Part shown: positions 8,902 to 15,609 of the stretch, piece by piece | Numbering within the stretch: the stretch's first letter is position 1 | Layout of the letters: each line of letters begins with the position of its first letter | NCBI RefSeq assembly: GCF_029626145.1 | Contig: NZ_JARUBJ010000002.1 | Coordinates: forward strand, 6,210,501 to 6,274,500 | Length of the DNA: 64,000 bases | Direction of reading: 5' to 3' | DNA from: Micromonospora sp. WMMD961 | GTDB lineage: Bacteria; Actinomycetota; Actinomycetes; Mycobacteriales; Micromonosporaceae | Translations under genes and position numbers: made by a program | Notes under the pieces: generated by a model | What the model saw: only the letters and a program-made list of their open reading frames with translations | Databases searched by the model: none | What the model was told of the DNA's origin: nothing

Positions 8902-8902
8902 C

Positions 8903-9034
8903 TCAGCTGGTCACCGTCGGGTAGGGAAGGGACATACGGCCAGGATCGGCGGCGGACCGGGTCCGCGCCGGGGAACGGTCAACAGGACACCGCGAACCGG
9001 CTGGCCGTACCGGTTGCGCCACCGGAAGGATCAT
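8903..9034 (-). CDS. possible 43-aa upstream reading frame
   Basis: A short frame starts at ATG 9034 with GGAAGGAA 8 nt upstream, a better ribosome site than the isomerase gene has, and stops 1 nt before the isomerase start. The peptide begins MILPVAQPVRPAG and is rich in Pro, Arg and Ser, with no recognised domain. Because it lies between the promoter/operator and the isomerase, it could be a translational-coupling leader. It may equally be chance, since GC-rich DNA opens such frames easily. Confidence 0.3.
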   Translation of the reverse strand: MILPVAQPVRPAGSRCPVDRSPARTRSAADPGRMSLPYPTVTS

Positions 9035-9060
9035 GCGTACGGTTCCTTCCTTTTGTCCGT

Positions 9061-9111
9061 TGACATCGTTGTCACCCTCCAACCCTGCTCCGGTGGCGGG
9101 CCGACTGTCAA
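9061..9111 (-). promoter_or_regulatory. promoter and LacI-type operator of the isomerase/kinase operon
   Basis: On the minus strand TTGACA (9106-9111), an 18-nt spacer and CAGGGT (9082-9087) form a promoter. The near-perfect palindrome TGACATCGTTGTCA (9061-9074) follows at the expected transcription start. It has the central CG and TGACA/TGTCA arms common in LacI-family operators. Likely repressor: the LacI protein encoded at the far end of this operon. Confidence 0.7.
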
Positions 9112-9216
9112 TTCCGGTTGCGTCACACCGCACCGGAGCAGCATTCAGGGCCGACCGCGTCGACGGCGTCCTCGACGGCGAGACGGACGAGCCCGCCCCG
9201 GCCGTCGGCCCTCCGG

Positions 9217-10098
9217 TCAGGATCGGGCCCGGAACGGGGCGAGAGTGGCACGGATCTGGTCGCCCGCGCCCCAGTCGTCGTCGAACTGGGCCAGTACGGC
9301 GAGGTGCTGCCGCAGTTGGACGATCGGCATCCGGGCCCGCCAGTCGGCATCGAGACCGGTCAGCTCCGCGTAGACCGCGAAGAACCGGTGCGCCTCGGGC
9401 GGGGGCGCTGTCGACCACACGTGGGCGAGGTCGACCTCGGCCCACAGGTAGGACACCGCCGGGTCGATCAGCGCGGGCCGCCCGTCCGCGGTGGCCAGGA
9501 TGTTCTGTGCCCACAGGTCGCCGTGCGTCAGGCATGCCGGCCGATCCGGCAGCAGGTCGGGCAGCCGGTGGCAGAGCCTCTCCAGCGCCACCCGATCGTC
9601 CCGGTCGAGGGCCGCCTCGACCCGGGGCTCCCCGAGCCACCGGAGCAGCCGGTGCTGGGCGAAGAACGCGAAGCCGTCGTCACTCCAGCCGTTGGTCTGC
9701 CGGCGGCGGCCCAGCCAGTTGTCCCGGTGCCAGCCGAAGCGTGGGTGCGTCGTGCTCAGGTGCAGGTGGGCGAGCATGTGCGCGAACCGCTCCCAGAAGG
9801 CCTCGCTGCGCGGCCTCGGCCGCAGCACCGACAACACGAGCAGCTGCCGGTCCGCCAGGATCACCTCGGGTGTCACCGCGCCGCCCACCTCACGCAGCGC
9901 GGCCAACCCTTCGGCCTCCGCGAGGAAGACGTCGTCGTCCGACGCCTCGGCGAAGGCCTTGACGAACACCGGCGGCGCCTCGCGGCGGGTGGCTATGCCC
10001 GCGACCGCCGCGAGCCCACCCGTCGCCGGCTCGACCGCGACGACATCGCTCATCCCGGCTTGCGCCAAACGGTCCCGCAGGAACGGCGCTGATTGCAT
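9217..10098 (-). CDS. fructosamine kinase / aminoglycoside-phosphotransferase-like kinase
   Basis: Protein-kinase-like small-molecule kinase of the fructosamine kinase family, 293 aa. Diagnostic blocks are FGWHRDNWLG, the catalytic loop LTHGDLWAQNI with catalytic Asp, and IDPAVSYLWAEVDLA in place of DFG. Family members phosphorylate sugar residues on glycated amines so that the adduct decomposes, a protein-repair role. Start is uncertain: ATG 10098 has AAGGA 10 nt upstream and gives the usual length, while ATG 10116 and a TTG at 10134 are in frame. It is divergent from the APH-like gene at 10162. Confidence 0.78.
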   Translation of the reverse strand: MQSAPFLRDRLAQAGMSDVVAVEPATGGLAAVAGIATRREAPPVFVKAFAEASDDDVFLAEAEGLAALREVGGAVTPEVILADRQLLVLSVLRPRPRSEAFWERFAHMLAHLHLSTTHPRFGWHRDNWLGRRRQTNGWSDDGFAFFAQHRLLRWLGEPRVEAALDRDDRVALERLCHRLPDLLPDRPACLTHGDLWAQNILATADGRPALIDPAVSYLWAEVDLAHVWSTAPPPEAHRFFAVYAELTGLDADWRARMPIVQLRQHLAVLAQFDDDWGAGDQIRATLAPFRARS

Positions 10099-10161
10099 CA
10101 GCACAGGATCCTTCATGTCCGGGCACGTGTTCAAGATCCGACCGTCAGGCAGGATGGCGGC

Positions 10162-11025
10162 ATGATTCTGCCCGAAGGGCTCGACTGGGTACGCGGATCA
10201 CCGACCGGCCGGAGCTGGCTGGCCTCCCTCCCGACCTGGCTGGCGGAGTGCGGCGAACAGTGGTCGCTGCGCCTCGGACCACCCTTCCGGCAGGCGTACG
10301 CGTCACTGGCGCTCCCCGCCGACCTGCCCGACGGCACGGCAGCCGTGCTCAAGCTCCAGTATCCCGACGAGGACAGCCGGCACGAGGCCGACGCGTTGAG
10401 CCATTGGGACGGTGACGGGGCGATCCGCCTGCTCGCACACGACCCGGGACGACGTGCCCTGCTGGTCGAGCGCTGCCGACCCGGCACTGCGTTGCACGAG
10501 CTGCCGATGGACCGGGCACTGGACGTGATGACGGGGCTGCTGCCCCGGCTCTGGCGGCCGGCCGGCGCGCCGTTCACCCCGCTCGCCGAGGAGGCCGCCG
10601 GCTGGATCGACCGGATGCCCCGCAGGTGGGCGACGAACGGACGCCCGTACGAGCGACGGCTGCTGGACGCCGCACTCGCCCTGCTCACCGATCTGGTGTC
10701 GAGTCAGGGTGAGCAGGTGCTGGTCAACCAGGATCTGCACGCCGGCAACGTCCTCGCCGCCGACCGCGAACCCTGGCTGGTGATCGACCCGAAGCCGCTG
10801 ACCGGCGAGCGCGAGTTCTCGGTCGTACCGCTGGTGCGCGGTCGGGAACTCGGCCACTCACCGGCTGCCGTCCAGCACCGGTTGGACCGCCTGACCGCCG
10901 AGCTGAACCTGGACCGGGAGCGGGTCCGGGCTTGGACCATCGGGCACACGCTGGCCTGGAGCCTCACCGAGGACGCCGTCTTTCCGCACCAGATCGAGGT
11001 GGTCCGCTGGCTGCTCGACGGCTAG
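10162..11025 (+). CDS. APH(6)/hydroxyurea-kinase-like phosphotransferase
   Basis: Aminoglycoside/hydroxyurea resistance kinase family (related to streptomycin 6-kinase), 287 aa. It shows ATP-site residues in TAAVLKLQYPD, the catalytic loop LVNQDLHAGNVL with the catalytic Asp, and VIDPKPLTGE as the metal-binding segment; the WxxGxPF-type N-terminus is typical. Chromosomal copies are common in actinobacteria and need not confer resistance. CAGGAT ends 6 nt before ATG 10162, so the transcript may be leaderless, though the AGGA could also serve as a ribosome site. The gene ends in a hairpin element shared with the convergent Nei-type gene. Confidence 0.8.
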   Translation: MILPEGLDWVRGSPTGRSWLASLPTWLAECGEQWSLRLGPPFRQAYASLALPADLPDGTAAVLKLQYPDEDSRHEADALSHWDGDGAIRLLAHDPGRRALLVERCRPGTALHELPMDRALDVMTGLLPRLWRPAGAPFTPLAEEAAGWIDRMPRRWATNGRPYERRLLDAALALLTDLVSSQGEQVLVNQDLHAGNVLAADREPWLVIDPKPLTGEREFSVVPLVRGRELGHSPAAVQHRLDRLTAELNLDRERVRAWTIGHTLAWSLTEDAVFPHQIEVVRWLLDG

Positions 11026-11053
11026 CGCCCACACCCCGCGCGGACCCGGAGCA

Positions 11054-11129
11054 TGATCGTGCGCGAACCATGATGTAGTGGTCTGCTGCCCCGCCACGAG
11101 GCCACTACATCGTGGTTGCAGCACGATCA
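11054..11129. repeat. intergenic hairpin element, GCCACTAC family
   Basis: Imperfect inverted repeat between convergent genes. TGATCGTGC...GATGTAGTGG pairs with CCACTACATC...GCACGATCA. The motif CGAGGCCACTAC is shared with the element at 35788-35882. A bidirectional terminator or REP-like role is likely. Confidence 0.8.
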
Positions 11130-11140
11130 AGGGCGCGGGA

Positions 11141-11950
11141 TCAGCCCGGCTGGCAGGTCCGGCACCAGTAGAGGTTGCGGCCGGCCAGCTCGCCGCGGCT
11201 GACCTCGGTGCCGCAGACGTGGCAGGGCGCGCCGGGGCGGCGGTAGACGTACACCTCACCGCCGTGCCGGTCCTCCCGGGCCGGCCGGCCCATCGCCTCC
11301 GGCAGGTGCACGTCGCGCACGGTGTCGATCCGGCCGTGCGCGACAGCTAGCCGCATCAGATCGACAAGGTCGGCCCAGAGCGCGTCCCAGCCGGCGCGGC
11401 TGAGCCCTCGACCGGGCATTCTGGGCGGCAGTCCGGCCCGGAACAGCGCCTCGGTCACGAAGATCAAACCGGTGCCGGCCACCACCGACTGGTCCAGCAG
11501 CAGCGCGGCCAGCGGCGTCGGGCTGCGGGAGATCCGGGCGTACGCCCGCTCGGGGTCGGCGTCTGCGCGCAGCGGGTCGGGCCCGAGGCGGTCCCGCAGG
11601 GCGGCCACCTCGGGTGGGGTGAGCAGTTCGCAGGCGGTGGGCCCGCGCAGGTCCAGCCAGTGCCGGTCGCTGGCCAGCCGCAGCCGCAGCTGACCGACCG
11701 GCTCGGGCGGCTCTCCCGGCCCGTCGGTGAACTTGCCGTACAACCCGAGGTGTACGTGCAGCGTCAGCTCGTCGGCGTAGTGGTGCAGCAGGTGCTTGCC
11801 GTACGCCTCGGTGCTCTCCAGCACTGTCCCGGAGAGCCGCGCGGCGCCCTCGGCGAAGCGGCCCTGCGGGCTGGCGGCGTGCAGCTTGTCCCCGGCGAAC
11901 AGCTCGGCGTGCCGGGCCGCCAGGCGGTGGATCGTGTGTCCCTCTGGCAC
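11141..11950 (-). CDS. Fpg/Nei-family DNA glycosylase (endonuclease VIII type)
   Basis: Base-excision-repair glycosylase/AP lyase, 269 aa. It begins (M)PEGHTIHRLA, where Pro2 is the Schiff-base nucleophile and Glu3 the catalytic acid after Met removal. The helix-two-turn-helix domain follows, and the last 28 residues form a zinc finger with CHVC and CRTC pairs. The PEGHT start resembles actinobacterial Nei2 rather than Fpg. The start is GTG 11950: any longer frame would bury the essential Pro2. Upstream DNA is a repeat array, so the promoter is unclear. Confidence 0.9.
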   Translation of the reverse strand: MPEGHTIHRLAARHAELFAGDKLHAASPQGRFAEGAARLSGTVLESTEAYGKHLLHHYADELTLHVHLGLYGKFTDGPGEPPEPVGQLRLRLASDRHWLDLRGPTACELLTPPEVAALRDRLGPDPLRADADPERAYARISRSPTPLAALLLDQSVVAGTGLIFVTEALFRAGLPPRMPGRGLSRAGWDALWADLVDLMRLAVAHGRIDTVRDVHLPEAMGRPAREDRHGGEVYVYRRPGAPCHVCGTEVSRGELAGRNLYWCRTCQPG

Positions 11951-12010
11951 AGGTGCCAAGGATAGCCAGCCCCGCCCGGCCGGACGGCGCCGAACGACTC
12001 GGGCCCGCCG

Positions 12011-12143
12011 CGATCGACAGACCCCGCCGCGCTGATCGACTCGGCCCGCCGCGATCGACTCAGACCCCGCCGCGCTGATCGACTCGGCCCGCCGCGATCG
12101 ACTCGCGCCCCGCCGCGCTGATCGACTCGCGCCCACATCCCGC
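12011..12143. repeat. tandem GATCGACTCG half-unit array
   Basis: The decamer GATCGACTCG (with variants GATCGACAGA and GATCGACTCA) recurs six times, separated by alternating spacers close to GCCCGCCGC and ACCCCGCCGCGCT, giving a composite period near 43 bp. The array runs directly into the hairpin at 12144, whose arm starts with the same decamer. It seems to have grown by slippage from one hairpin arm. Confidence 0.8.
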
Positions 12144-12220
12144 TGATCGACTCGGGTTTCAGGAAACCGCAGTGTTCCGATGAGCGGGACACCGCGACTT
12201 CCGGGAAGGCGAGTCGATCA
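12144..12220. repeat. 77-bp hairpin element, GATCGACTCG family, copy A
   Basis: The inverted repeat starts TGATCGACTCG and ends CGAGTCGATCA. Inner arms GTGTTCC and GGGACAC also pair. A second copy of the same 77-bp length lies at 14084-14160, with stem-preserving base changes. Confidence 0.85.
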
Positions 12221-12235
12221 ACGCGGGCGGGACGG

Positions 12236-12436
12236 TCAGCCCTGGCGCTGCTCCTTGACGCCGCTGACGAACGCGGCCCAGGTGGCCGGGGCGAAGGCCA
12301 GCGCCGCCCCGGTCGGGTCCTTGCTGTCTCGCACACCCACGACGCCGGGCAGGTTGTCGGCCACCTCGACGCAGTTGCCGCCACTCCCGCCGCTGCGGGT
12401 GCTCTTGCGCCAGGTGGCACCGGCAAGGTCAGTCAT
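12236..12436 (-). CDS. DUF397 domain protein
   Basis: A 66-aa protein with the DUF397 signature: TWRKSTRSGGSGGNCVEVAD at about residues 8-27, then VRDSKDP and a C-terminal WAAFVSGVK. Such proteins occur in large numbers in actinomycetes beside WhiJ/BldB-type XRE regulators. The exact biochemical role is unknown, but genetic work in Streptomyces links WhiJ-type loci to development. The start overlaps the end of the upstream XRE gene by 8 nt, so the pair is co-translated. Confidence 0.88.
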   Translation of the reverse strand: MTDLAGATWRKSTRSGGSGGNCVEVADNLPGVVGVRDSKDPTGAALAFAPATWAAFVSGVKEQRQG

Positions 12437-13316
12437 GATGCTCCTCGATGATCGAAATGATCATTTTCTCTGATTCTGCCTCACCCGACGCGAGCGCTTC
12501 CAGGTCCGACCAGACATGTTCGTAGGCGGCCACCTCGGCCGGCTTGTCGAGATACAGCGCTCCGGTGATGTTCTCGACGTAGACGGTGGTCGGCTCGGTC
12601 GACGCCCTTCCGAGCGCCTGCGGGAAGTCGAGCAGGACGAAGGTGCCGCTCTCGCTGGCCAGCGGCGGACCGGCGGCGAGCGGCAGCACCCGCAGACTCA
12701 CGGTCGGCAGCGCGGCCACGTCGAGCAGGTGTCGCAGCTGATGAGTCATCGCCCGGTGGTCGGGGATCGTGCGCCGCAGCACGGCCTCGCTCAGCACCAC
12801 CCGCAGGGTGGGCGCGGTGGGCAGCCGGCGAACGAGGATGCCCTGCCGTTGTAGCCGAACCTCCACCAACTTCTCCCGCTCGTCGGCGGTCATTGTCGGG
12901 TTCTTCCGGCGGAACAACTCGGTGGCGTACTCGCGGGTTTGCAGAAGCCCGGGGATCAACTCCGCATCGTATTGACGCAGCCCGGCAGCGGACGATTCCA
13001 GGCCGACATACAGCGAGAACCACGACGGAACCACGTCGCCGTACGAATGCCACCAACCTCTGGCGCGAGTCTCTTTCGCGAGGCCGGCAACGATCTCCCC
13101 CATGTCGTCGGTCACCCGGTAGAGAGCACACATCGCGCGGGCATCCACCACGCGCACCGGGACCAGCCCTTTCTCGATGCGCCACACCTTCTGCCGGGAG
13201 CAGTCCAACGCCTCGGCTGCGGCGTCCAGCGTCACCGAGGCTTCCTCACGGAGCTGCGTGAGCAGCCTCCCGAGCTGCCGTCGAGGGACCGTCGACCCGC
13301 TTGTTTCATCCGTCAT
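12429..13316 (-). CDS. XRE-family regulator with DUF5753 domain (WhiJ-like)
   Basis: Helix-turn-helix regulator, 295 aa. The N-terminal XRE domain (about 12-65) includes SVTLDAAAEALDCSRQKVWRIEKG. The remainder is the DUF5753 ligand-like domain, with the typical stretch AELIPGLLQTREYA. It forms the standard actinomycete pair with the DUF397 gene downstream. ATG 13316 has a GAGGAGA ribosome site. The divergent intergenic region contains inverted TTGCAC half-sites and a palindrome, which are candidate autoregulatory operators. The regulated genes are probably the divergent two-gene unit at 13552. Confidence 0.9.
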   Translation of the reverse strand: MTDETSGSTVPRRQLGRLLTQLREEASVTLDAAAEALDCSRQKVWRIEKGLVPVRVVDARAMCALYRVTDDMGEIVAGLAKETRARGWWHSYGDVVPSWFSLYVGLESSAAGLRQYDAELIPGLLQTREYATELFRRKNPTMTADEREKLVEVRLQRQGILVRRLPTAPTLRVVLSEAVLRRTIPDHRAMTHQLRHLLDVAALPTVSLRVLPLAAGPPLASESGTFVLLDFPQALGRASTEPTTVYVENITGALYLDKPAEVAAYEHVWSDLEALASGEAESEKMIISIIEEHHD

Positions 13317-13333
13317 GCAACATCACCGCTCTC

Positions 13334-13453
13334 CTCGTGCAACACGGAATGTTTCGCCACTCACGCATTTCCATTCCATCCCTCGTGCGTCATTTCGGCC
13401 TGAGAGTAGGGCGGGTCGGAACATTGCACAAGGTGGCCAGCATGGAACATGCT
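13334..13453. promoter_or_regulatory. divergent regulatory region with inverted half-sites
   Basis: CTCGTGCAA (13334-13342) and its inverted partner TTGCACAAG (13424-13432) flank the region, with a partial copy CCTCGTGCG at 13381. The perfect inverted repeat AGCATGgaaCATGCT is at 13439-13453. These are plausible binding sites for the XRE protein between the two divergent units. Confidence 0.45.
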
Positions 13454-13500
13454 GTCACGCGTCATGGGAGCCCAGAAGTGACGTCGGAAATGGCGTCGGC

Positions 13501-13544
13501 AATAGCGCGCCCTCGGCAAGGAGCGCGCTATTCCTCGGGAGGAA
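13501..13544 (+). promoter_or_regulatory. 5'-UTR stem-loops covering the ribosome site
   Basis: AATAGCGCGC (13501-13510) pairs perfectly with GCGCGCTATT (13523-13532). Immediately downstream, TTCCTCGGGAGGAA (13531-13544) can fold on itself and hide the GGAGGAA Shine-Dalgarno site of the gene starting at 13552. The two helices share two bases (TT at 13531-13532), so they compete at that junction. This suggests translational control or a small terminator-like attenuator. Confidence 0.55.
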
Positions 13545-13551
13545 CGCCGCC

Positions 13552-13722
13552 ATGCGCGTGTCGTACAACGAATACCTTTTGGTCACCGCGCTGACCCTTA
13601 CCCGTCGACACCGGCCGGTCTGGAGTTGGGCGCGCTGGCGCACGGTGTGCCGGTGCGGCGCGGAACTGCCCTGCCGGGCCCGTCACCGCATCCCGATCAG
13701 CCGTGGGCACTGGCCCACATGA
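13552..13722 (+). CDS. small conserved-type Cys-containing protein, 56 aa
   Basis: ATG 13552 follows a very strong GGGAGGAA site at 8-nt spacing. The peptide begins MRVSYNEYLLVTALTLTRRH and carries two cysteines in VCRCGAELPCRARHRIP (a third follows), then PISRGHWPT. It resembles small proteins I associate with actinomycete XRE/DUF397 loci, but I do not know a function. The C-x-C-G...C arrangement could bind a metal. Its stop overlaps the next start (ATGA), so it is co-translated with the 134-aa gene. Confidence 0.65.
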   Translation: MRVSYNEYLLVTALTLTRRHRPVWSWARWRTVCRCGAELPCRARHRIPISRGHWPT

Positions 13723-14123
13723 CCGGCCTGAAGCCCGGCGATCTTCTGCTGATCGGCGAGGCGTGCTCGGTGCAGTTCGCCGACGACCGGGCGCTGCGCC
13801 TCCGGCTGGTGAGCATCGACCCGCGCCCGACGTACCAGGGGTGGGTCTGGCTGACGGGCTACGTCCTGAACGACAAGGGGCTGGCCGTCGACAAGCGCGA
13901 GGTGTTCGTGCAACAGGCCGGCGTGCGGATACTGCGCGCCGCGCCCGCGCTCACGCCCGCACCCCGCACCCGTGCCCGCCGCAGCGCACCCGCACCCGCA
14001 CCCGCACCCGGCAAGTCGCCCACACCGGACAGGTCGGCTTCGGTCAGCGCGCCCACGCCGGGCAAGTCGACCCGGTCCGCCGCTGATCGACTCGCGTTCA
14101 AGGAAACCGGGGTGTCCAAGTAG
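13719..14123 (+). CDS. hypothetical protein with repeat-derived C-terminal tail
   Basis: A 134-aa protein, start overlapping the upstream stop by 4 nt. Residues 1-75 look like a compact domain (starting MTGLKPGDLLLIGEACSVQF and including WVWLTGYVLNDKG) and are divergent from the WhiJ-like regulator. From about residue 80 the sequence becomes low-complexity Ala/Pro (APAPAPAPG). The last 13 residues and the stop codon are encoded by the left arm of the 77-bp hairpin at 14084. The original stop has probably been lost and the tail is acquired. Function unknown; the conserved pairing suggests it works with the 56-aa protein. Confidence 0.65.
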   Translation: MTGLKPGDLLLIGEACSVQFADDRALRLRLVSIDPRPTYQGWVWLTGYVLNDKGLAVDKREVFVQQAGVRILRAAPALTPAPRTRARRSAPAPAPAPGKSPTPDRSASVSAPTPGKSTRSAADRLAFKETGVSK

Positions 14124-14160
14124 GCGGGACACCCCGACTTCCAGGAAGGCGAGTCGATCA
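14084..14160. repeat. 77-bp hairpin element, GATCGACTCG family, copy B
   Basis: Same length, ends and architecture as 12144-12220. Inner stem CGGGGTGTCC pairs perfectly with GGACACCCCG. A further partial arm (CGAGTCGATCAAGGCCG) recurs at 14205-14222. The left half overlaps the end of the 134-aa gene and provides its TAG stop. Confidence 0.85.
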
Positions 14161-14340
14161 AGGCCGCGCCGAGCCGAGCCGGGACCAGAGCCGAGCCGGA
14201 AACCGAGTCGATCAAGGCCGAGCTCGGCGGCCATACCCGGAATTGGTGTCAGGAAACGTGCAGCGGGGTACTTCAGGGGCTGTACCGCGTGGGTGCCACC
14301 CTCTTCAGACGGCCACCACGCATTTATCAGGAGGTGTGTA

Positions 14341-15261
14341 GTGGTCAGGATTCCTTCGCTGTCCCGCCGGTCCGAGCCGGCACCGACGCGGGACGAGAAC
14401 CTCGACGGCCGCGTGGACGGCCGCGACACCCCGGTCGCCGAGACCGGTCACTCCGACGACAGCGCCGGTCGCCCGGTGGTCACCGACCGGGACGCCGACC
14501 AGGCGACGTACCGCAGCGCCGGCGCGACCGGTGGCCAGACCAGCGAGGCCGAGCGGCGGGCCAACGAGCGGGCGGCAGTGGCCCGAGCCGCCACCGCGCG
14601 ACCGGCGGAGACCGAGCCCCGGGGCACCGCCCGCCCGGTCGCGCCCGAGCCCGTGAACGGCACGGACCGCCCCGTCGCGCCCGAGCCCGTGAACGGCACG
14701 GACCGCCCCGTCGCGCCCGAGCCCCACACCGGCACCGCCCCCAAGGTGGAGACCGGGTCCCGGCCCGCCGTCGCGCCGACCACGGCGCGCACCGCCGAGC
14801 GCGACGCCGACCTCGACAGCACCACCCGTCGGCCCGACACGACTGACCGGGACACCACCGACCGGGACACCACCGACCGCCGGGTCGACCCGACCCCGGG
14901 CGTGAGCACGCCCGAGCCGCCGGTGGCGCGTGGCCCGAAGCCTCGGGCCAGCCTGCTGGCCACCCTCGGCCTGATCGTGTCCGTCGCCGGTGCGCTGTTC
15001 GTGCTGACCGGGACCCTGGCCGGGTACGGCATCGGGCTCGGCGCGTTCGGCGCGGTGCTCGCGGTGCTCGGCCTGATGGCCACCCGCCGTCGGCACGTCG
15101 CCGGCACTACCGACGCGCTGTTCGGCGTGCTGATCGGGCTGGCCGCGGTGGTGATCGGGGTCCTCGCGATGACCGGGCAGTTCGACTGGCCGACCACCGA
15201 CGGCGACTGGGTGCAGCGCTTCCGCGAGTGGCTTGACTCACAGTTTGTCGATCGTTTCTAG
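14341..15261 (+). CDS. disordered N-terminus plus membrane-domain protein
   Basis: A 306-aa protein. Residues 1-200 are hydrophilic and low-complexity (Thr, Arg, Pro, Asp), with a 36-bp DNA repeat encoding VAPEPVNGTDRP twice plus a partial third copy (14638-14715) and a DRDTT repeat. The C-terminal part has three hydrophobic segments (about 205-275), ending in a short amphipathic tail. GTG 14341 is 6 nt after AGGAGG. No family is recognised with certainty; it resembles small DUF4190-type membrane domains only in layout. A strong terminator follows. Confidence 0.75.
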   Translation: MVRIPSLSRRSEPAPTRDENLDGRVDGRDTPVAETGHSDDSAGRPVVTDRDADQATYRSAGATGGQTSEAERRANERAAVARAATARPAETEPRGTARPVAPEPVNGTDRPVAPEPVNGTDRPVAPEPHTGTAPKVETGSRPAVAPTTARTAERDADLDSTTRRPDTTDRDTTDRDTTDRRVDPTPGVSTPEPPVARGPKPRASLLATLGLIVSVAGALFVLTGTLAGYGIGLGAFGAVLAVLGLMATRRRHVAGTTDALFGVLIGLAAVVIGVLAMTGQFDWPTTDGDWVQRFREWLDSQFVDRF

Positions 15262-15359
15262 CGGGCACTGTTCCGCTCGCCGGTGATGCACCGGCAGACA
15301 GCCGGCGGTTCGCCGGCAGCCCGAACAACCCGGTGGTTCACCGGCCGGGCACACACCCT

Positions 15360-15388
15360 TTCAGGGGCGGCGGTTCGCCGCCCCTGAA
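15360..15388 (+). terminator. perfect 13-bp hairpin terminator
   Basis: TTCAGGGGCGGCG, a 3-nt loop and CGCCGCCCCTGAA form a perfect stem about 100 nt after the membrane-protein gene. Weaker GC hairpins lie at 15290-15350. The rest of the 15262-15609 gap holds the ddaH-rocD upstream region. Confidence 0.8.
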
Positions 15389-15452
15389 GTGTGTCGGGGC
15401 ACGAGGACGCGGTGACGCGGCACACGAACCGGGCCCGGCAGATCCGTTTGTG

Positions 15453-15510
15453 CAACGAATCGAACCCGCCAGCCCCCCAGACGCAACGAATCTTCGGTCT
15501 GCGCAACTCT
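15453..15510 (+). promoter_or_regulatory. repeated CAACGAATC sites upstream of ddaH-rocD
   Basis: CAACGAATC occurs at 15453-15461 and 15484-15492 (31 bp apart, about three helical turns), and a related GCGCAACTCT at 15501. Same-face repeats of this kind suit an Lrp/AsnC-type regulator, which commonly controls amino-acid catabolism. No such regulator gene is in the window. Confidence 0.45.
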
Positions 15511-15609
15511 CAGTGGTGGATCCTGCCGCTGACGCCGCATAACGTTGAGCCACGGCGCCAGCCCGTGGGCCACGGTGGCCGGGCGCGCCCGACCCCTGGG
15601 AGCAGGACA

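Noticed and set aside
10162..11025. Reading the APH-like kinase as an acquired resistance gene
   Set aside because: Base composition and context match the chromosome, and there is no mobile element. Such kinases are often native and need not inactivate drugs.
12011..12220. Regular short repeats that might be a CRISPR array
   Set aside because: The spacers are repetitive and short (about 9-14 nt) and there are no cas genes. It is a repeat array around a hairpin.
15447..15475. T-arm-like sequence (CGGGTTCGATTCG on the minus strand)
   Set aside because: The flanking bases do not form a T-stem or cloverleaf, so it is not a tRNA.
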